This document shows, piece by piece, positions 6,568 to 13,267 of a stretch of DNA of 25,555 nt. The stretch's first letter is position 1, and the number at the start of each line of letters is the position of its first letter. Origin of the DNA: an uncultured Clostridia bacterium (GTDB lineage: Bacteria; Bacillota; Clostridia; Oscillospirales; Ruminococcaceae); the NCBI GenBank assembly GCA_947588775.1, contig CANPZQ010000010.1, positions 1 to 25,555 of the forward strand. Direction: 5' to 3'. A program made the translations under genes and the position numbers. The notes beneath the pieces were generated by a model, which worked only from the letters and a program-made list of their open reading frames with translations, did not search any database and was not told where the DNA came from.

Positions 6568-7431
6568 TCAGTTTTTCTCAAGCTCCTTGAGGGCGTTAAT
6601 TTCCTCTCTCGAAAGCCTTACTACCGAATCCTTTAGGACCTTGACCTGCTCGCGGGTGAATACCGCGTCGCCGCCGGTTTGCTCAAGCTTTACATGCAGC
6701 TTTCCGGAAATAAGGTTCGAGTCGGTGACGGTGCCTTTGCCGGAGGGCGTTTCAACGAGCGCGCCGACCTTCGGGGTAATCCTGAAAAGCTCCTCGTAGC
6801 CGTCCTGCTCATATTTTAAGCAGCACATCAGCCTTCCGCACGCGCCGGAAATTTTCGTCGGGTTCAGAGAGAGGCTCTGTTCCTTTGCCATCTTGATGGA
6901 AACGGGCTGGAAGTCGCCCAGAAAGCTTGCGCAGCAAAACGGCCTGCCGCATATTCCGAGCCCGCCGAGCATTTTCGCCTCGTCGCGAACGCCGATTTGA
7001 CGGAGCTCGATTCTTGTGCGGAAAACGCCGGCAAGCTCCTTTACAAGCTCGCGGAAGTCAACGCGGTTTTCCGCGGTGAAGTAAAAGAGCAGCTTTGAGT
7101 TGTCGAAGGTGCATTCGACGTCGACGAGGTTCATTTTAAGCCCGAGCTTCGCGATTTTTTCCTCGCAGATGCCGAAGGCGTCCTTTTCCTTGAGCTTATT
7201 TTTCTCGATTTGGCGGAAGTCGTCCTCCGTCGCGATTCTTATTACGGCCTTGAGGGGGGCGACGATAGCGTCGTCCTCGACGGATTTGTTCCCGAAAACG
7301 ACCTCGCCGCATTCAACGCCCCTCGCGGTTTCGACAATCACCTTGTCGGCGGGGGTAATCTGAAGCCCGCCGGGGGAGAAGTAGTATATTTTTCCGACGC
7401 TTTTAAAGCGCACTCCGATTATTTCGGTCAT
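6568..7431 (-). CDS. ricT: RicT/YaaT, PSP1-domain protein
   Basis: A 287-residue protein with the PSP1 domain. In Bacillus, RicT forms a complex with RicA and RicF (YmcA, YlbF) that carries iron-sulfur clusters and is needed for RNase Y-dependent mRNA processing, sporulation and competence. The cysteines expected to bind clusters are present: C161, C166, C167 in GICGRPFCC and C198, C203, C204 in ACGRLMCC. Length and N terminus (MTEIIGVRFKSVGKIYYF) are typical. In Bacillus the order is yaaQ-yaaR-holB-yaaT; here the same genes are in the same order, but ricT is separated from holB by a frameshifted gene and two HG elements. The SD is weak (TTGGA about 12 bases upstream). A dyad lies in front. 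Confidence 0.95.
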   Translation of the reverse strand: MTEIIGVRFKSVGKIYYFSPGGLQITPADKVIVETARGVECGEVVFGNKSVEDDAIVAPLKAVIRIATEDDFRQIEKNKLKEKDAFGICEEKIAKLGLKMNLVDVECTFDNSKLLFYFTAENRVDFRELVKELAGVFRTRIELRQIGVRDEAKMLGGLGICGRPFCCASFLGDFQPVSIKMAKEQSLSLNPTKISGACGRLMCCLKYEQDGYEELFRITPKVGALVETPSGKGTVTDSNLISGKLHVKLEQTGGDAVFTREQVKVLKDSVVRLSREEINALKELEKN

Positions 7432-7460
7432 AGGGTATCATTCCAATCTTTAGTATATTT

Positions 7461-7477
7461 AAACAAACTGTTTGTTT
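7461..7477. promoter_or_regulatory. AT-rich dyad upstream of ricT
   Basis: AAACAAACTGTTTGTTT is a 17-bp palindrome around one central base. A TATACT hexamer on the minus strand (7452-7457) adjoins it, without a good -35 box. Possibly an operator over a ricT promoter; inference from position. Confidence 0.4.
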
Positions 7478-7524
7478 TCGGCGGGGGGACTGCTCTTCCC
7501 GTAATCTTCCTCCTGCTTTGCCCC

Positions 7525-7608
7525 GGCGCGGAGAAGGGGGCTGCTGCCCTGCGCCCGCCCTCCCGCCCTCCGTACTTTCCCGCTCCCGTCCGCCCCCTTC
7601 TCCGCGCC
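7525..7608 (+). repeat. HG7 hairpin-G4 element, GGAGAAGGGGGC arm type
   Basis: Perfect 17-bp arms GGCGCGGAGAAGGGGGC (7525-7541) and complement (7592-7608). The interior is divergent, CCCGCCCTCCCGCCC, but keeps the four-triplet pattern. Inverted partner of HG8 across 21 bp. Confidence 0.85.
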
Positions 7609-7629
7609 TTGCTTGGGAGCGTCTTGGGA

Positions 7630-7711
7630 GCGCGGCGGAAAAAGCGGGGGAGGGGGGGAGGGGGGGGGGGGGGGGGGGGGGGACGAAGAAAGGCAGCTTT
7701 TTCCGCCGCGC
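7630..7711 (-). repeat. HG8 hairpin-G4 element with a 23-G run in the loop
   Basis: Arms of the AAAAAGC type at 7630-7645 and 7696-7711 are perfect. Most of the usual interior is replaced by G tracts, including an uninterrupted run of 23 G at 7660-7682. A purine-rich tract with repeated TAGAGG and CAGAGGATAGAGG units follows at 7731-7763. Confidence 0.85.
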
Positions 7712-7815
7712 GGGCGGCCGGTTTAGAGGGTAGAGGGATAGAGAGGCAGAGGATAGAGGCTGCAAACCCCAATTTCGGCTCAAATAACGGAGTGCTGATT
7801 CACGTCGTTTGCCTT

Positions 7816-8392
7816 TTACGGGTCGCAACGCTTGCAGGGGTCGAAGCCTCTGGCAATAATGTCCTCACGCGTGCCGAAATAGTCCTCTCGGTTATATGGT
7901 TGTATTTTATCCACGCTGCTGCAATCGGGATAATGGAATTTCATGGTATTTGTATTCAGCACATAATTGTACTTACCGATGTTTTCATCTTGTGTTTGCG
8001 GTGTTTTAGTTGTTTTTTCCCTGTCGTCTTTCTGAGCCGGCGCGGCTGTGACTTCAGCTTCGGTTTTCGGCTCTGTTTTGGGGGCTTCGGTTTTCGGAGC
8101 CTCGGTTTTTGGGGCTTTTGTTTTCGGTGCCTCGGTTTCAGACTTCAAATCTGTTTCGGGGGGGGGTAACTGTTGTGGCGGCTTCGGTAGTTTCTTCTGA
8201 TTCGCTTTGCGGGGTTTCGGTTTGTTTGCGCCAGTCGTCGGCGTTAAACGGCTCTGCCGTTGTCGCCGCGGTCGTAGAAGCGGCCTCGATGTTTGCGTCC
8301 GCGTCGTCGTTTGAACTTCCGCCGAACACCACGCAAAGGGCAACCAGAACAATAATTACCCAGAACCACCATTTGTGTAAAACGTTTGACAT
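7816..8392 (-). pseudogene. Membrane-anchored APKTE-repeat protein, frameshifted at a C9 tract
   Basis: Two overlapping frames make one gene. The first part starts at 8392 after AGGGAG with MSNVLHKWWFWVIIVLVALC (membrane segment), followed by an Ala/Thr/Glu-rich linker. The second continues with EAPKTKAPKTEAPKTEAPKT, five-residue repeats, and ends in YVLNTNTMKFHYPDCSSVDK...DPCKRCDP, a small Cys/His domain often found at the C terminus of clostridial secreted proteins and nucleases. The frames meet at nine consecutive C of the coding strand (8158-8166); eight C would restore a continuous frame of about 192 codons. Either a phase-variable on/off switch, a recent mutation or a base-calling error. 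It sits between holB and ricT, where Bacillus has no such gene. Confidence 0.75.
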
Positions 8393-8414
8393 TTTCTTTT
8401 CTCCCTTTATAACA

Positions 8415-8430
8415 GCGTGTTTTTACACGC
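8415..8430. other. Perfect stem-loop between holB and the frameshifted gene
   Basis: GCGTGT, loop TTTT, ACACGC. No T run follows on the minus strand, so it is not a standard terminator; it could be a weak processing or pausing site. Confidence 0.35.
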
Positions 8431-8448
8431 CTTATTTAACATTGTACC

Positions 8449-9411
8449 CTAAATAACCCCTGCCATTCTCCCGCACAAATCCGCGAGGGTCGTCTGCATC
8501 GAGGCGTTGCCGTTGACCTTTCTTTCGGCCTGCGAGAGGCTGTCGTAGAGGGCTTCGAGGGCGGCCTGACGGAGCTTTTTTGAAAGCGCGGCGGCGGATT
8601 TCCGGCAAAGCGAGCAGGGCTGAGCCCCGAGCTTCGCGGCGGCGGCGTCGCGGATTACGGTTTTAAGCTCGCCGAGAACTCCCGCGCAGAACTCCCGGTC
8701 CTTTTCGAGCGACGAGAGCGTTTTCAGCAGCAAATACTCGTCCCCCGAAAGCATTGCGTCGGCGACCGCCTGAACCGCTTCGGGAAGGCGTTTCGCGCCG
8801 TCGTTTTCGAGATAGTCAATGCACCTGCCGATATTTCCCCCGAAGAGAGAAATCGCGGATTCGGCCTGCTCCTCGGAAAAACCGGCTTCGAGGACGGCTT
8901 TTTTGCAATCCTCCTCGGAAGCCGGGGAGATGTTCACGCAAATCGTCCTTGAAAGAACGGTGGGCAAAATCCCGTCGCGTGAATCCGCCGTGAGAATGAA
9001 AACGACGTGCGGCGGCGGCTCCTCAATAATTTTGAGAAGCACGTTCTGGGCCGCGACGGCGGCCGTATCGAAATTCGGGATAAAATACACCTTTTTGTCG
9101 CCGAAATCGGGGGAAATCGGCGCGTCGGAAACAATTTCGCGGAGGTCGTTCATAAGGTATCCGCGCTTTCCCGACGGGGAGAGGGTGTAAAAGTCGTGGT
9201 GGAGCCCCCTGTCAAAGCTGAGGCAGGATTCGCATTCGCCGCAGGGCATACCGCTTTTTTTCTCGCATAGAATCTGCTTCGCGATAAACCTGCCGACGGT
9301 TTTTTTGCCGACGCCCTTTTCCCCGCATATCAAAAATGCATGGGAAAGGCGGCCGGCCCGAATCATGCCCGAAATCAGGCCGACTGCTCCGTCTTTTGCG
9401 TAAAGGGTCAT
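8449..9411 (-). CDS. holB: DNA polymerase III delta' subunit
   Basis: A 320-residue AAA+ clamp-loader subunit. Walker A is at residues 30-38 (GEKGVGKKT), the zinc module has C49, C57, C60 and C63 (CGECESC), and PNFDTAAVAAQNVLLKIIEE followed by PPPHVVFILTADSRDGILPT is the usual Walker B/sensor 1 segment. With tau/gamma and delta it opens the sliding clamp at primer junctions. The start overlaps the darA stop by one base, so the two are translationally coupled, as in the Bacillus yaaQ-yaaR-holB region, except that the yaaR gene is missing here. Everything is as expected for the family except that the SRC motif reads LSRTIC. Confidence 0.93.
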   Translation of the reverse strand: MTLYAKDGAVGLISGMIRAGRLSHAFLICGEKGVGKKTVGRFIAKQILCEKKSGMPCGECESCLSFDRGLHHDFYTLSPSGKRGYLMNDLREIVSDAPISPDFGDKKVYFIPNFDTAAVAAQNVLLKIIEEPPPHVVFILTADSRDGILPTVLSRTICVNISPASEEDCKKAVLEAGFSEEQAESAISLFGGNIGRCIDYLENDGAKRLPEAVQAVADAMLSGDEYLLLKTLSSLEKDREFCAGVLGELKTVIRDAAAAKLGAQPCSLCRKSAAALSKKLRQAALEALYDSLSQAERKVNGNASMQTTLADLCGRMAGVI

Positions 9412-9728
9412 CAGAATTTCTCGAAGCGTTCTACGTCGGTGACGAAAACGGTCGCGCCGCCGACGTTTATTTCAACGGGATAGGTGGCGAACGCGCCGCT
9501 TATCGAGGTAGAGGGCAGCAGCTGTTTGCGTTTGCGGCAGTGCGCGTGAATCAGGGAAATTGCGTCGTCGACCTTGTCGTCGTCGGTACAGATGAGCAGC
9601 GTGGTGTTCCCCGACTTAAGAAAACCGCCGGTCGAGCTTAGCCGGGTCGCCTGAAAGCCCTTGGATACGAGTGCGTCGGAGATGAACCTCACGTCGTCGT
9701 TGTTAATAACGGCAAAAATCAGTTTCAT
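9411..9728 (-). CDS. darA: Cyclic-di-AMP receptor DarA (PstA/YaaQ)
   Basis: A 105-residue PII-like protein that binds cyclic di-AMP as a trimer; its downstream partner is still uncertain in the literature. Family signatures are MKLIFAVINNDD at the start and RLSSTGGFLKSGNTTLLI, which contains the nucleotide-binding Thr and Gly-Phe residues. Length is normal. The start is preceded by a GAAGGGGG SD, and a sigma-A promoter lies at 9780-9808. It is the first gene of the darA-holB unit. Confidence 0.93.
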   Translation of the reverse strand: MKLIFAVINNDDVRFISDALVSKGFQATRLSSTGGFLKSGNTTLLICTDDDKVDDAISLIHAHCRKRKQLLPSTSISGAFATYPVEINVGGATVFVTDVERFEKF

Positions 9729-9779
9729 GGTAATGCCCCCTTCGGAAAGTCTTTGTGTAAGGCGTATGCCTCCGGGACT

Positions 9780-9808
9780 ATTTTAGCATACTTTTTAAGA
9801 AAAATCAA
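9780..9808 (-). promoter_or_regulatory. Sigma-A promoter of darA-holB
   Basis: Minus-strand TTGATT (9803-9808), 17-bp spacer, TAAAAT (9780-9785). The transcribed leader is about 45 bp. Confidence 0.75.
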
Positions 9809-9963
9809 GGGGAGGGGAGGAAGATGCGGGGGCCGTATCATGAAAGCGGGAGCGGTACTGTCGGAATTTCGGGGGCGGCGGGGTTGGCGGAAAAATTGAG
9901 GGGTGTGGGGGATAAACGGGTGGGGTGTTTTTTGGTGCGGTTTGATATGGCTGTGGTGTGACC
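9809..9963 (-). repeat. Second copy of the mosaic tail, ending at the darA promoter
   Basis: Reverse complement of this region aligns along its length with 2063-2227. Differences are mainly small indels and substitutions, so the duplication is not very recent. Confidence 0.8.
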
Positions 9964-10046
9964 GCGCGGCGGAAAAAGCTGGTGCGTTGGTCCCACCCGC
10001 CCGCCCCCCGCAGTTTCGCGCGTTTTGACCGCTTTTTCCGCCGCGC
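9964..10046 (+). repeat. HG9 hairpin-G4 element, AAAAAGC arm type
   Basis: Perfect arms at 9964-9979 and 10031-10046; interior near the family consensus, with GCAGTTTCGCGCGTTTTGAC before the right arm. Inverted partner of HG10 across TTCCTGCTGCTGAAATCGAA. Confidence 0.9.
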
Positions 10047-10067
10047 TTTCCTGCTGCTGAAATCGAA

Positions 10068-10152
10068 GGCGCGGCGAATGGGGCGGACAATCAGCGGGGA
10101 AGTTTAGCGGGCGGGCGGGTGGGCGCAGTAAACCAGCCCCATTCGCCGCGCC
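10068..10152 (-). repeat. HG10 hairpin-G4 element, AATGGGGC arm type
   Basis: Perfect arms at 10068-10084 and 10136-10152, with a GGGCGGGCGGGTGGG box. The interval 10153-10332 beyond it is C-rich and holds nothing else I can identify. Confidence 0.9.
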
Positions 10153-10332
10153 GTCCTCAAGCACACCTCCACCCCCATTCACCCCCTCTTCCCGATAACC
10201 TTCCGCCCCTCACATTCTGCCCGCCCCCTCTGCCTACACCCTCATTAGCCGCACCACCCCTTCACCACGTTATCCGCTCCTAAAAACTTCTTTCAACAAG
10301 TCCAAAAAATTGTACTCCACAGTTTTCCCATA

Positions 10333-10360
10333 TTGACATTCCGAAAAAAATCGCTATCAT
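10333..10360 (+). promoter_or_regulatory. Probable promoter of the coiled-coil/HTH pair
   Basis: TTGACA (10333-10338), 16-bp spacer, TATCAT (10355-10360). Confidence 0.65.
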
Positions 10361-10426
10361 AATAATTGAGGAATTGGAGAACAAACGTTCTTTGTGCGGA
10401 AGATTTTTCGGAAAAAGGAGAACAAA

Positions 10427-10660
10427 ATGGAAGAATTTGTTATGATGGCGGAACGCTATCGCAGGGAGGCGGCGCGGCTTAACGAGTACAGGCTGAGGCT
10501 TGCGAGGCTTCTGGCGGATGAGCGGGATGTTGACAAAAGAAAGGATCTCGAGCTGCGAAAGGCGGTCGTCGAGGCGGAACGGTATGAGATTCTCGACGAC
10601 CTTCGCGCGCTGAATCGCTACATCGACGAAAGGAGAAAGCATGGGGAACCGGGCTCTTGA
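10427..10660 (+). CDS. Small charged coiled-coil protein of unknown function
   Basis: A 77-residue protein, almost entirely predicted helix with heptad-like spacing and alternating Arg/Glu/Leu (YRREAARLNEYRLRLARLLA). It has no signal peptide and no named domain. AAAAAGGAG lies 6 bases before the ATG; an upstream in-frame ATG would add 11 residues but has no SD. Its last 20 bp overlap the next gene, so the two are probably translated together and may form a complex, comparable to small phage or conjugative-element modules in which a helical protein precedes a sigma-like regulator. Confidence 0.75.
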   Translation: MEEFVMMAERYRREAARLNEYRLRLARLLADERDVDKRKDLELRKAVVEAERYEILDDLRALNRYIDERRKHGEPGS

Positions 10661-10916
10661 TTTCGGGCAGTTTTTGAGGTGGAATGGCGGCGCGGGCGGC
10701 ATTTTTGAGGGCGTCGACGCGCCGATTATCCGCCGCGCAATCGCGGAGTGTCTTACCGAAAAGCAGCGGAAATATATTGTGGAATATTACTTTGAGGGGT
10801 TGAGGATTCCGCAGATTGCCGGGCAGGCCGGGGTGGCGAAGTCTACAGTTTCACGGACGATTAAGAGGGGGAGGAAGAGGCTGGAGAATGCGTTGAGGCT
10901 GGCGATGAGGGGGTAG
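10641..10916 (+). CDS. Sigma-70 region 4-like HTH protein
   Basis: A 91-residue protein whose C-terminal half is a sigma region 4-type helix-turn-helix: LTEKQRKYIVEYYFEGLRIP followed by QIAGQAGVAKSTVSRTIKRG (about residues 38-78). It lacks region 2, so it cannot act as a complete sigma factor; similar small proteins in Clostridia occur in prophages and integrative elements as transcription activators or sigma-like regulators. AGGAG lies 5 bases before the start, inside the preceding gene. No other phage gene is visible here, so the pair may be domesticated or a remnant. Confidence 0.8.
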   Translation: MGNRALDFGQFLRWNGGAGGIFEGVDAPIIRRAIAECLTEKQRKYIVEYYFEGLRIPQIAGQAGVAKSTVSRTIKRGRKRLENALRLAMRG

Positions 10917-11017
10917 GGGAGGTAGGTGGGGCTTTGGTTTTTGGGCAAAATGGGGTATGGGAACTGTGTTATACAGGGGTCATTTTGTATGTTTAGGACA
11001 TTTTATTTTATCCGGCC

Positions 11018-11101
11018 GCGCGGCGGAAAAAGCTGGTGCGTTGGTCCCACCCGCCCGCCCCCCGAAGGTTTCGTGGGGTTTTATCGCTTTTCCTGCCGCG
11101 C
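11018..11101 (+). repeat. HG11 hairpin-G4 element, AAAAAGC arm type, decayed right arm
   Basis: Left arm 11018-11033 is consensus; the right arm GCTTTTCCTGCCGCGC (11086-11101) has two mismatches, the worst pairing among the AAAAAGC copies. Inverted partner of HG12 across 22 bp. Confidence 0.85.
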
Positions 11102-11123
11102 TACCTTCATAGTTCCTATTTAA

Positions 11124-11208
11124 GGCGCGGCGAATGGGGCGGACAATCAGCGGAAAAGTTGGGTGGGCGGGTGGGTGGGCGCAGGAAACCAGCCCCATTC
11201 GCCGCGCC
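11124..11208 (-). repeat. HG12 hairpin-G4 element, AATGGGGC arm type
   Basis: Perfect arms at 11124-11140 and 11192-11208; the interior reads GGGTGGGCGGGTGGGTGGG, keeping triplets although the separating bases changed. Confidence 0.9.
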
Positions 11209-11252
11209 GGGGTTGCGCAGGAAACTTCGGCGAACCGCGCGCCAAATCCCCG

Positions 11253-11315
11253 GCCCAAGTCGAATCCCGTCCCCCGGAGCCCGCAGGGCGGAGCGGGGAT
11301 GGGTGAGGGTTGGGC
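11253..11315 (+). repeat. T2 secondary hairpin module with changed arms
   Basis: Same core as T1 (CCCGTCCCCCGGAGCCCGCA), but the outer arms are GCCCAA and TTGGGC instead of CCTGAGCC/GGCTCAGG. It follows HG12 by the spacer GGTTGCGCAGGAAACTTCGG.. that also joins HG16 to T4. Purine tracts of the TCAGAGGATAGAGG type follow at 11317-11360. Confidence 0.7.
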
Positions 11316-11393
11316 TTTTAGAGGTTAGAGCGTTAGAAAGTCAGAGGATAGAGGCAGACTAATAAGGCTTTGCGAAAAATCGCGGCACCCACC

Positions 11394-11456
11394 GTCAGAA
11401 AACAGATGGTCAGAGGACAGATGGCAGATTTTGGCTAAACAATGAAGCTGCTGTTT
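11394..11456. repeat. CAGA-rich tract region
   Basis: GTCAGAAAACAGATGGTCAG, AGGACAGATGGCAG, then TTTTGGCTAAACAATGAAGC. The last part parallels 1799-1823. Confidence 0.5.
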
Positions 11457-11517
11457 AGGGGGAGGATAACCGAGAACGGGAACGACGATAACTGCGCATG
11501 ACTGCCACGCGGAAAAG

Positions 11518-11575
11518 GCTTGAGCCTCACCTCCCTCGTCGCCCTGCGGCCTTGTAGGGTGGGATTCGGTTCATG
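11518..11575 (-). repeat. T3, degenerate T module
   Basis: GCTTGAGCCTCACCTCCCTC, then CGCCCTGCGGCCTTGTAGGG and GGGATTCGGTTCATGC: recognisably the reverse complement of T1, with several substitutions that break the stem. An old, decaying copy. Confidence 0.55.
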
Positions 11576-11664
11576 CAGGGAGGTACAACTGCGTTTTATC
11601 GGAATTTTTCATGCGCCGCGGGTTTTCAAGAGGTGGGGGAGTCAGGGCTTTGTGCTAACCGCCC

Positions 11665-11747
11665 GCGCGCCGGGAAAAGCTGCCTCCATCGTCCCACCCG
11701 CCCGCCCCCCGAAGTTTCGCAGGTTTTTCCCGCTTTTCCCGCCGCGC
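11665..11747 (+). repeat. HG13 hairpin-G4 element, GGGAAAAGC arm type
   Basis: Arms at 11665-11680 and 11732-11747 with one mismatch (GCGCGCC against GGCGCGC). The inner arm GGGAAAAGC pairs with GCTTTTCCC. Isolated copy, 29 bp before the ynzC -35 box, C-rich strand as coding strand. Confidence 0.85.
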
Positions 11748-11775
11748 TCCCTCCCCCAACCTCGGCAACTACCCC

Positions 11776-11804
11776 TTGCAAATTCCTCCAAAATATGCTA
11801 CACT
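11776..11804 (+). promoter_or_regulatory. Promoter of ynzC and the WYL gene
   Basis: TTGCAA (11776-11781), 17-bp spacer, TACACT (11799-11804) preceded by TGC, an extended -10 element. The start codon is 30 bp downstream. Confidence 0.6.
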
Positions 11805-11833
11805 TATCTCAAACTAAAACTCGGGTGATGACA

Positions 11834-12022
11834 ATGGAAAAGCGGAAAATTGACAGGATTAACGAGCTTGCACGGAAGGCGAAGGCCGAGGGGCTGAGCG
11901 AGGCGGAACGTCGGGAGCAAAAGATCCTTCGCGACGAGTACCGCGCGGAATTTCGCCGCAGCCTCGAGGCGCAGCTTTCGAGGATAGAATTTTACGACCC
12001 GAAAACAGGAGGCGCGTCATGA
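11834..12022 (+). CDS. ynzC: DUF896 / YnzC-family small protein
   Basis: A 62-residue protein with the DUF896 signature KIDRINELARKAKAEGLSEA, then LRDEYRAEFRRSLEAQL and a final FYDPKTG. Bacillus YnzC is a small helical cytoplasmic protein encoded in the SOS-controlled yneA-yneB-ynzC operon; its molecular role is not established. Here it is not next to a cell-division inhibitor but ahead of a WYL regulator, with a 4-bp ATGA overlap. The ATG at 11834 is chosen since GGGTGA lies just upstream; an in-frame ATG at 11828 would add two residues. I see no LexA-like box at the promoter. Confidence 0.88.
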   Translation: MEKRKIDRINELARKAKAEGLSEAERREQKILRDEYRAEFRRSLEAQLSRIEFYDPKTGGAS

Positions 12023-13011
12023 GCGAAGGACGTTCAAAGCAGAAGCAGAAGCTTCTTTATTTGCAGAAAATTCTTCTTGAGAACACCGACGAGGAGCACC
12101 GCCTCACCGGGCCGGAGCTCATAGACAAGCTCGCGCTCTACGGGATTTCCGCCGAGCGAAAGACGATTTACGACGATGTTGAAGCACTCGCGGGCGCGGG
12201 CCTTGACGTCGTAACCGAGCGGAGCGGGCATTCAAACGTATACTATGTCGCATCGCGTCTTTTTCAGGACGAGGAATTGTTCGTGCTCGCAGACGCGGTT
12301 GCCTCATCGAAATTTTTAACGCAGAAAAAGTCAAACGAGCTGATTAAAAAGCTCCAGCAGCTCACAAGCAGATACCGCGCTCAGCATCTTCGCAGAACGG
12401 TTTATGTCGGAAACCGTGTTAAGACATACAACGAAAAAATCTACTACACCACCGACAGGATTCATGAGGCGATTTTCAACAATTTACAGATTTCCTTTAA
12501 ATATTCGGAATACGACATGGCAAAGCAGAAGCGGCTTCGCCACGGCGGCGAGGTATATACCGTTTCCCCCTATTATTTAATATGGGAAAACGAGTGCTAT
12601 TACCTTGTATGTTACTGTACGAAGCATGAAAAGCTCAGCCGTTACCGCGTCGACAGAATGGAGGACGTCGAAATCCTCGACAAAAAACGCCGCGAGCTTA
12701 CGATGGACGAGGAAAGCCTCGCGAAAAACCTCAGGACGATGTACAACATGTACGGAGGAATCGAAGCTTCGGTCGTTTTGGAGATGTCGGAAAGCCTTAT
12801 AAACGTCGCTATAGACCGCTTCGGCGAGGGCATTCACCCGAATCCGATAGGCGGCGGAAAGTTTACGCTTCGCGTCGACGTTCAGATAAGCCCGACCTTC
12901 TGGGGCTGGCTCTTCCAGTTCGGCACCGACGCGCGCGTAATCGCTCCCGCATGGGTAGCAGACGAGGGCAGAAGGCTTTTAAAGAGCATGTACGCGGTTT
13001 ACAGCGAATAG
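12019..13011 (+). CDS. HTH-WYL transcriptional regulator
   Basis: A 330-residue protein. The N-terminal 75 residues form a winged helix-turn-helix (LTGPELIDKLALYGISAERK followed by TIYDDVEALAGAGL). Residues 150-225 are a WYL domain (VSPYYLIWENECYYLVCYCT, KLSRYRVDRMEDVEIL), followed by the usual C-terminal extension. WYL domains are ligand-binding modules; known ligands include single-stranded nucleic acids and cyclic di-GMP, and several family members control DNA-damage or defence genes. Its ligand and targets here are unknown. It overlaps ynzC by 4 bp, and GGAGG within the ynzC end serves as SD. An SOS link through YnzC is possible but only inferred. Confidence 0.9.
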   Translation: MSEGRSKQKQKLLYLQKILLENTDEEHRLTGPELIDKLALYGISAERKTIYDDVEALAGAGLDVVTERSGHSNVYYVASRLFQDEELFVLADAVASSKFLTQKKSNELIKKLQQLTSRYRAQHLRRTVYVGNRVKTYNEKIYYTTDRIHEAIFNNLQISFKYSEYDMAKQKRLRHGGEVYTVSPYYLIWENECYYLVCYCTKHEKLSRYRVDRMEDVEILDKKRRELTMDEESLAKNLRTMYNMYGGIEASVVLEMSESLINVAIDRFGEGIHPNPIGGGKFTLRVDVQISPTFWGWLFQFGTDARVIAPAWVADEGRRLLKSMYAVYSE

Positions 13012-13016
13012 CCACA

Positions 13017-13046
13017 TACAGAAGTCAGAAATCAGAGAACAGATTG
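13017..13046. repeat. CAGAAGTCAGA tract after the WYL gene
   Basis: ACAGAAGTCAGAAATCAGAG followed by AACAGATTG, starting 6 bp after the stop codon. Confidence 0.45.
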
Positions 13047-13118
13047 ACGGAAACGGAGTTTTGTGCGTTCGGTCAAAGTCCGGTATGTGTTTCTCTGTCC
13101 CATGCGGCTGCTAAGCCC

Positions 13119-13202
13119 GGCGCGGCGGAGAAAGCTGCTTCGTCAGTCCCACCCGCCCGCCCCCGCAGTTTTGCGACATTTCCCCGCTTTCTCCGCCGCG
13201 CC
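13119..13202 (+). repeat. HG14 hairpin-G4 element, AGAAAGC arm type
   Basis: Perfect 17-bp arms GGCGCGGCGGAGAAAGC (13119-13135) and complement (13186-13202). Isolated copy 66 bp upstream of the SDR gene. No promoter-like sequence lies in the C-rich stretch between, so it may be transcribed as part of that gene's leader. Confidence 0.9.
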
Positions 13203-13267
13203 TCCCTCCCGCTCCCATCACCCCCGCCAACCCACCCCCTCGACCTCCGAAGAAAGGAGCACCAAAC

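Noticed and set aside
7428..7772. Minus-strand frames with long proline runs
   Set aside because: The prolines are the translated G/C homopolymer of HG8. There is no start signal and no conserved feature.
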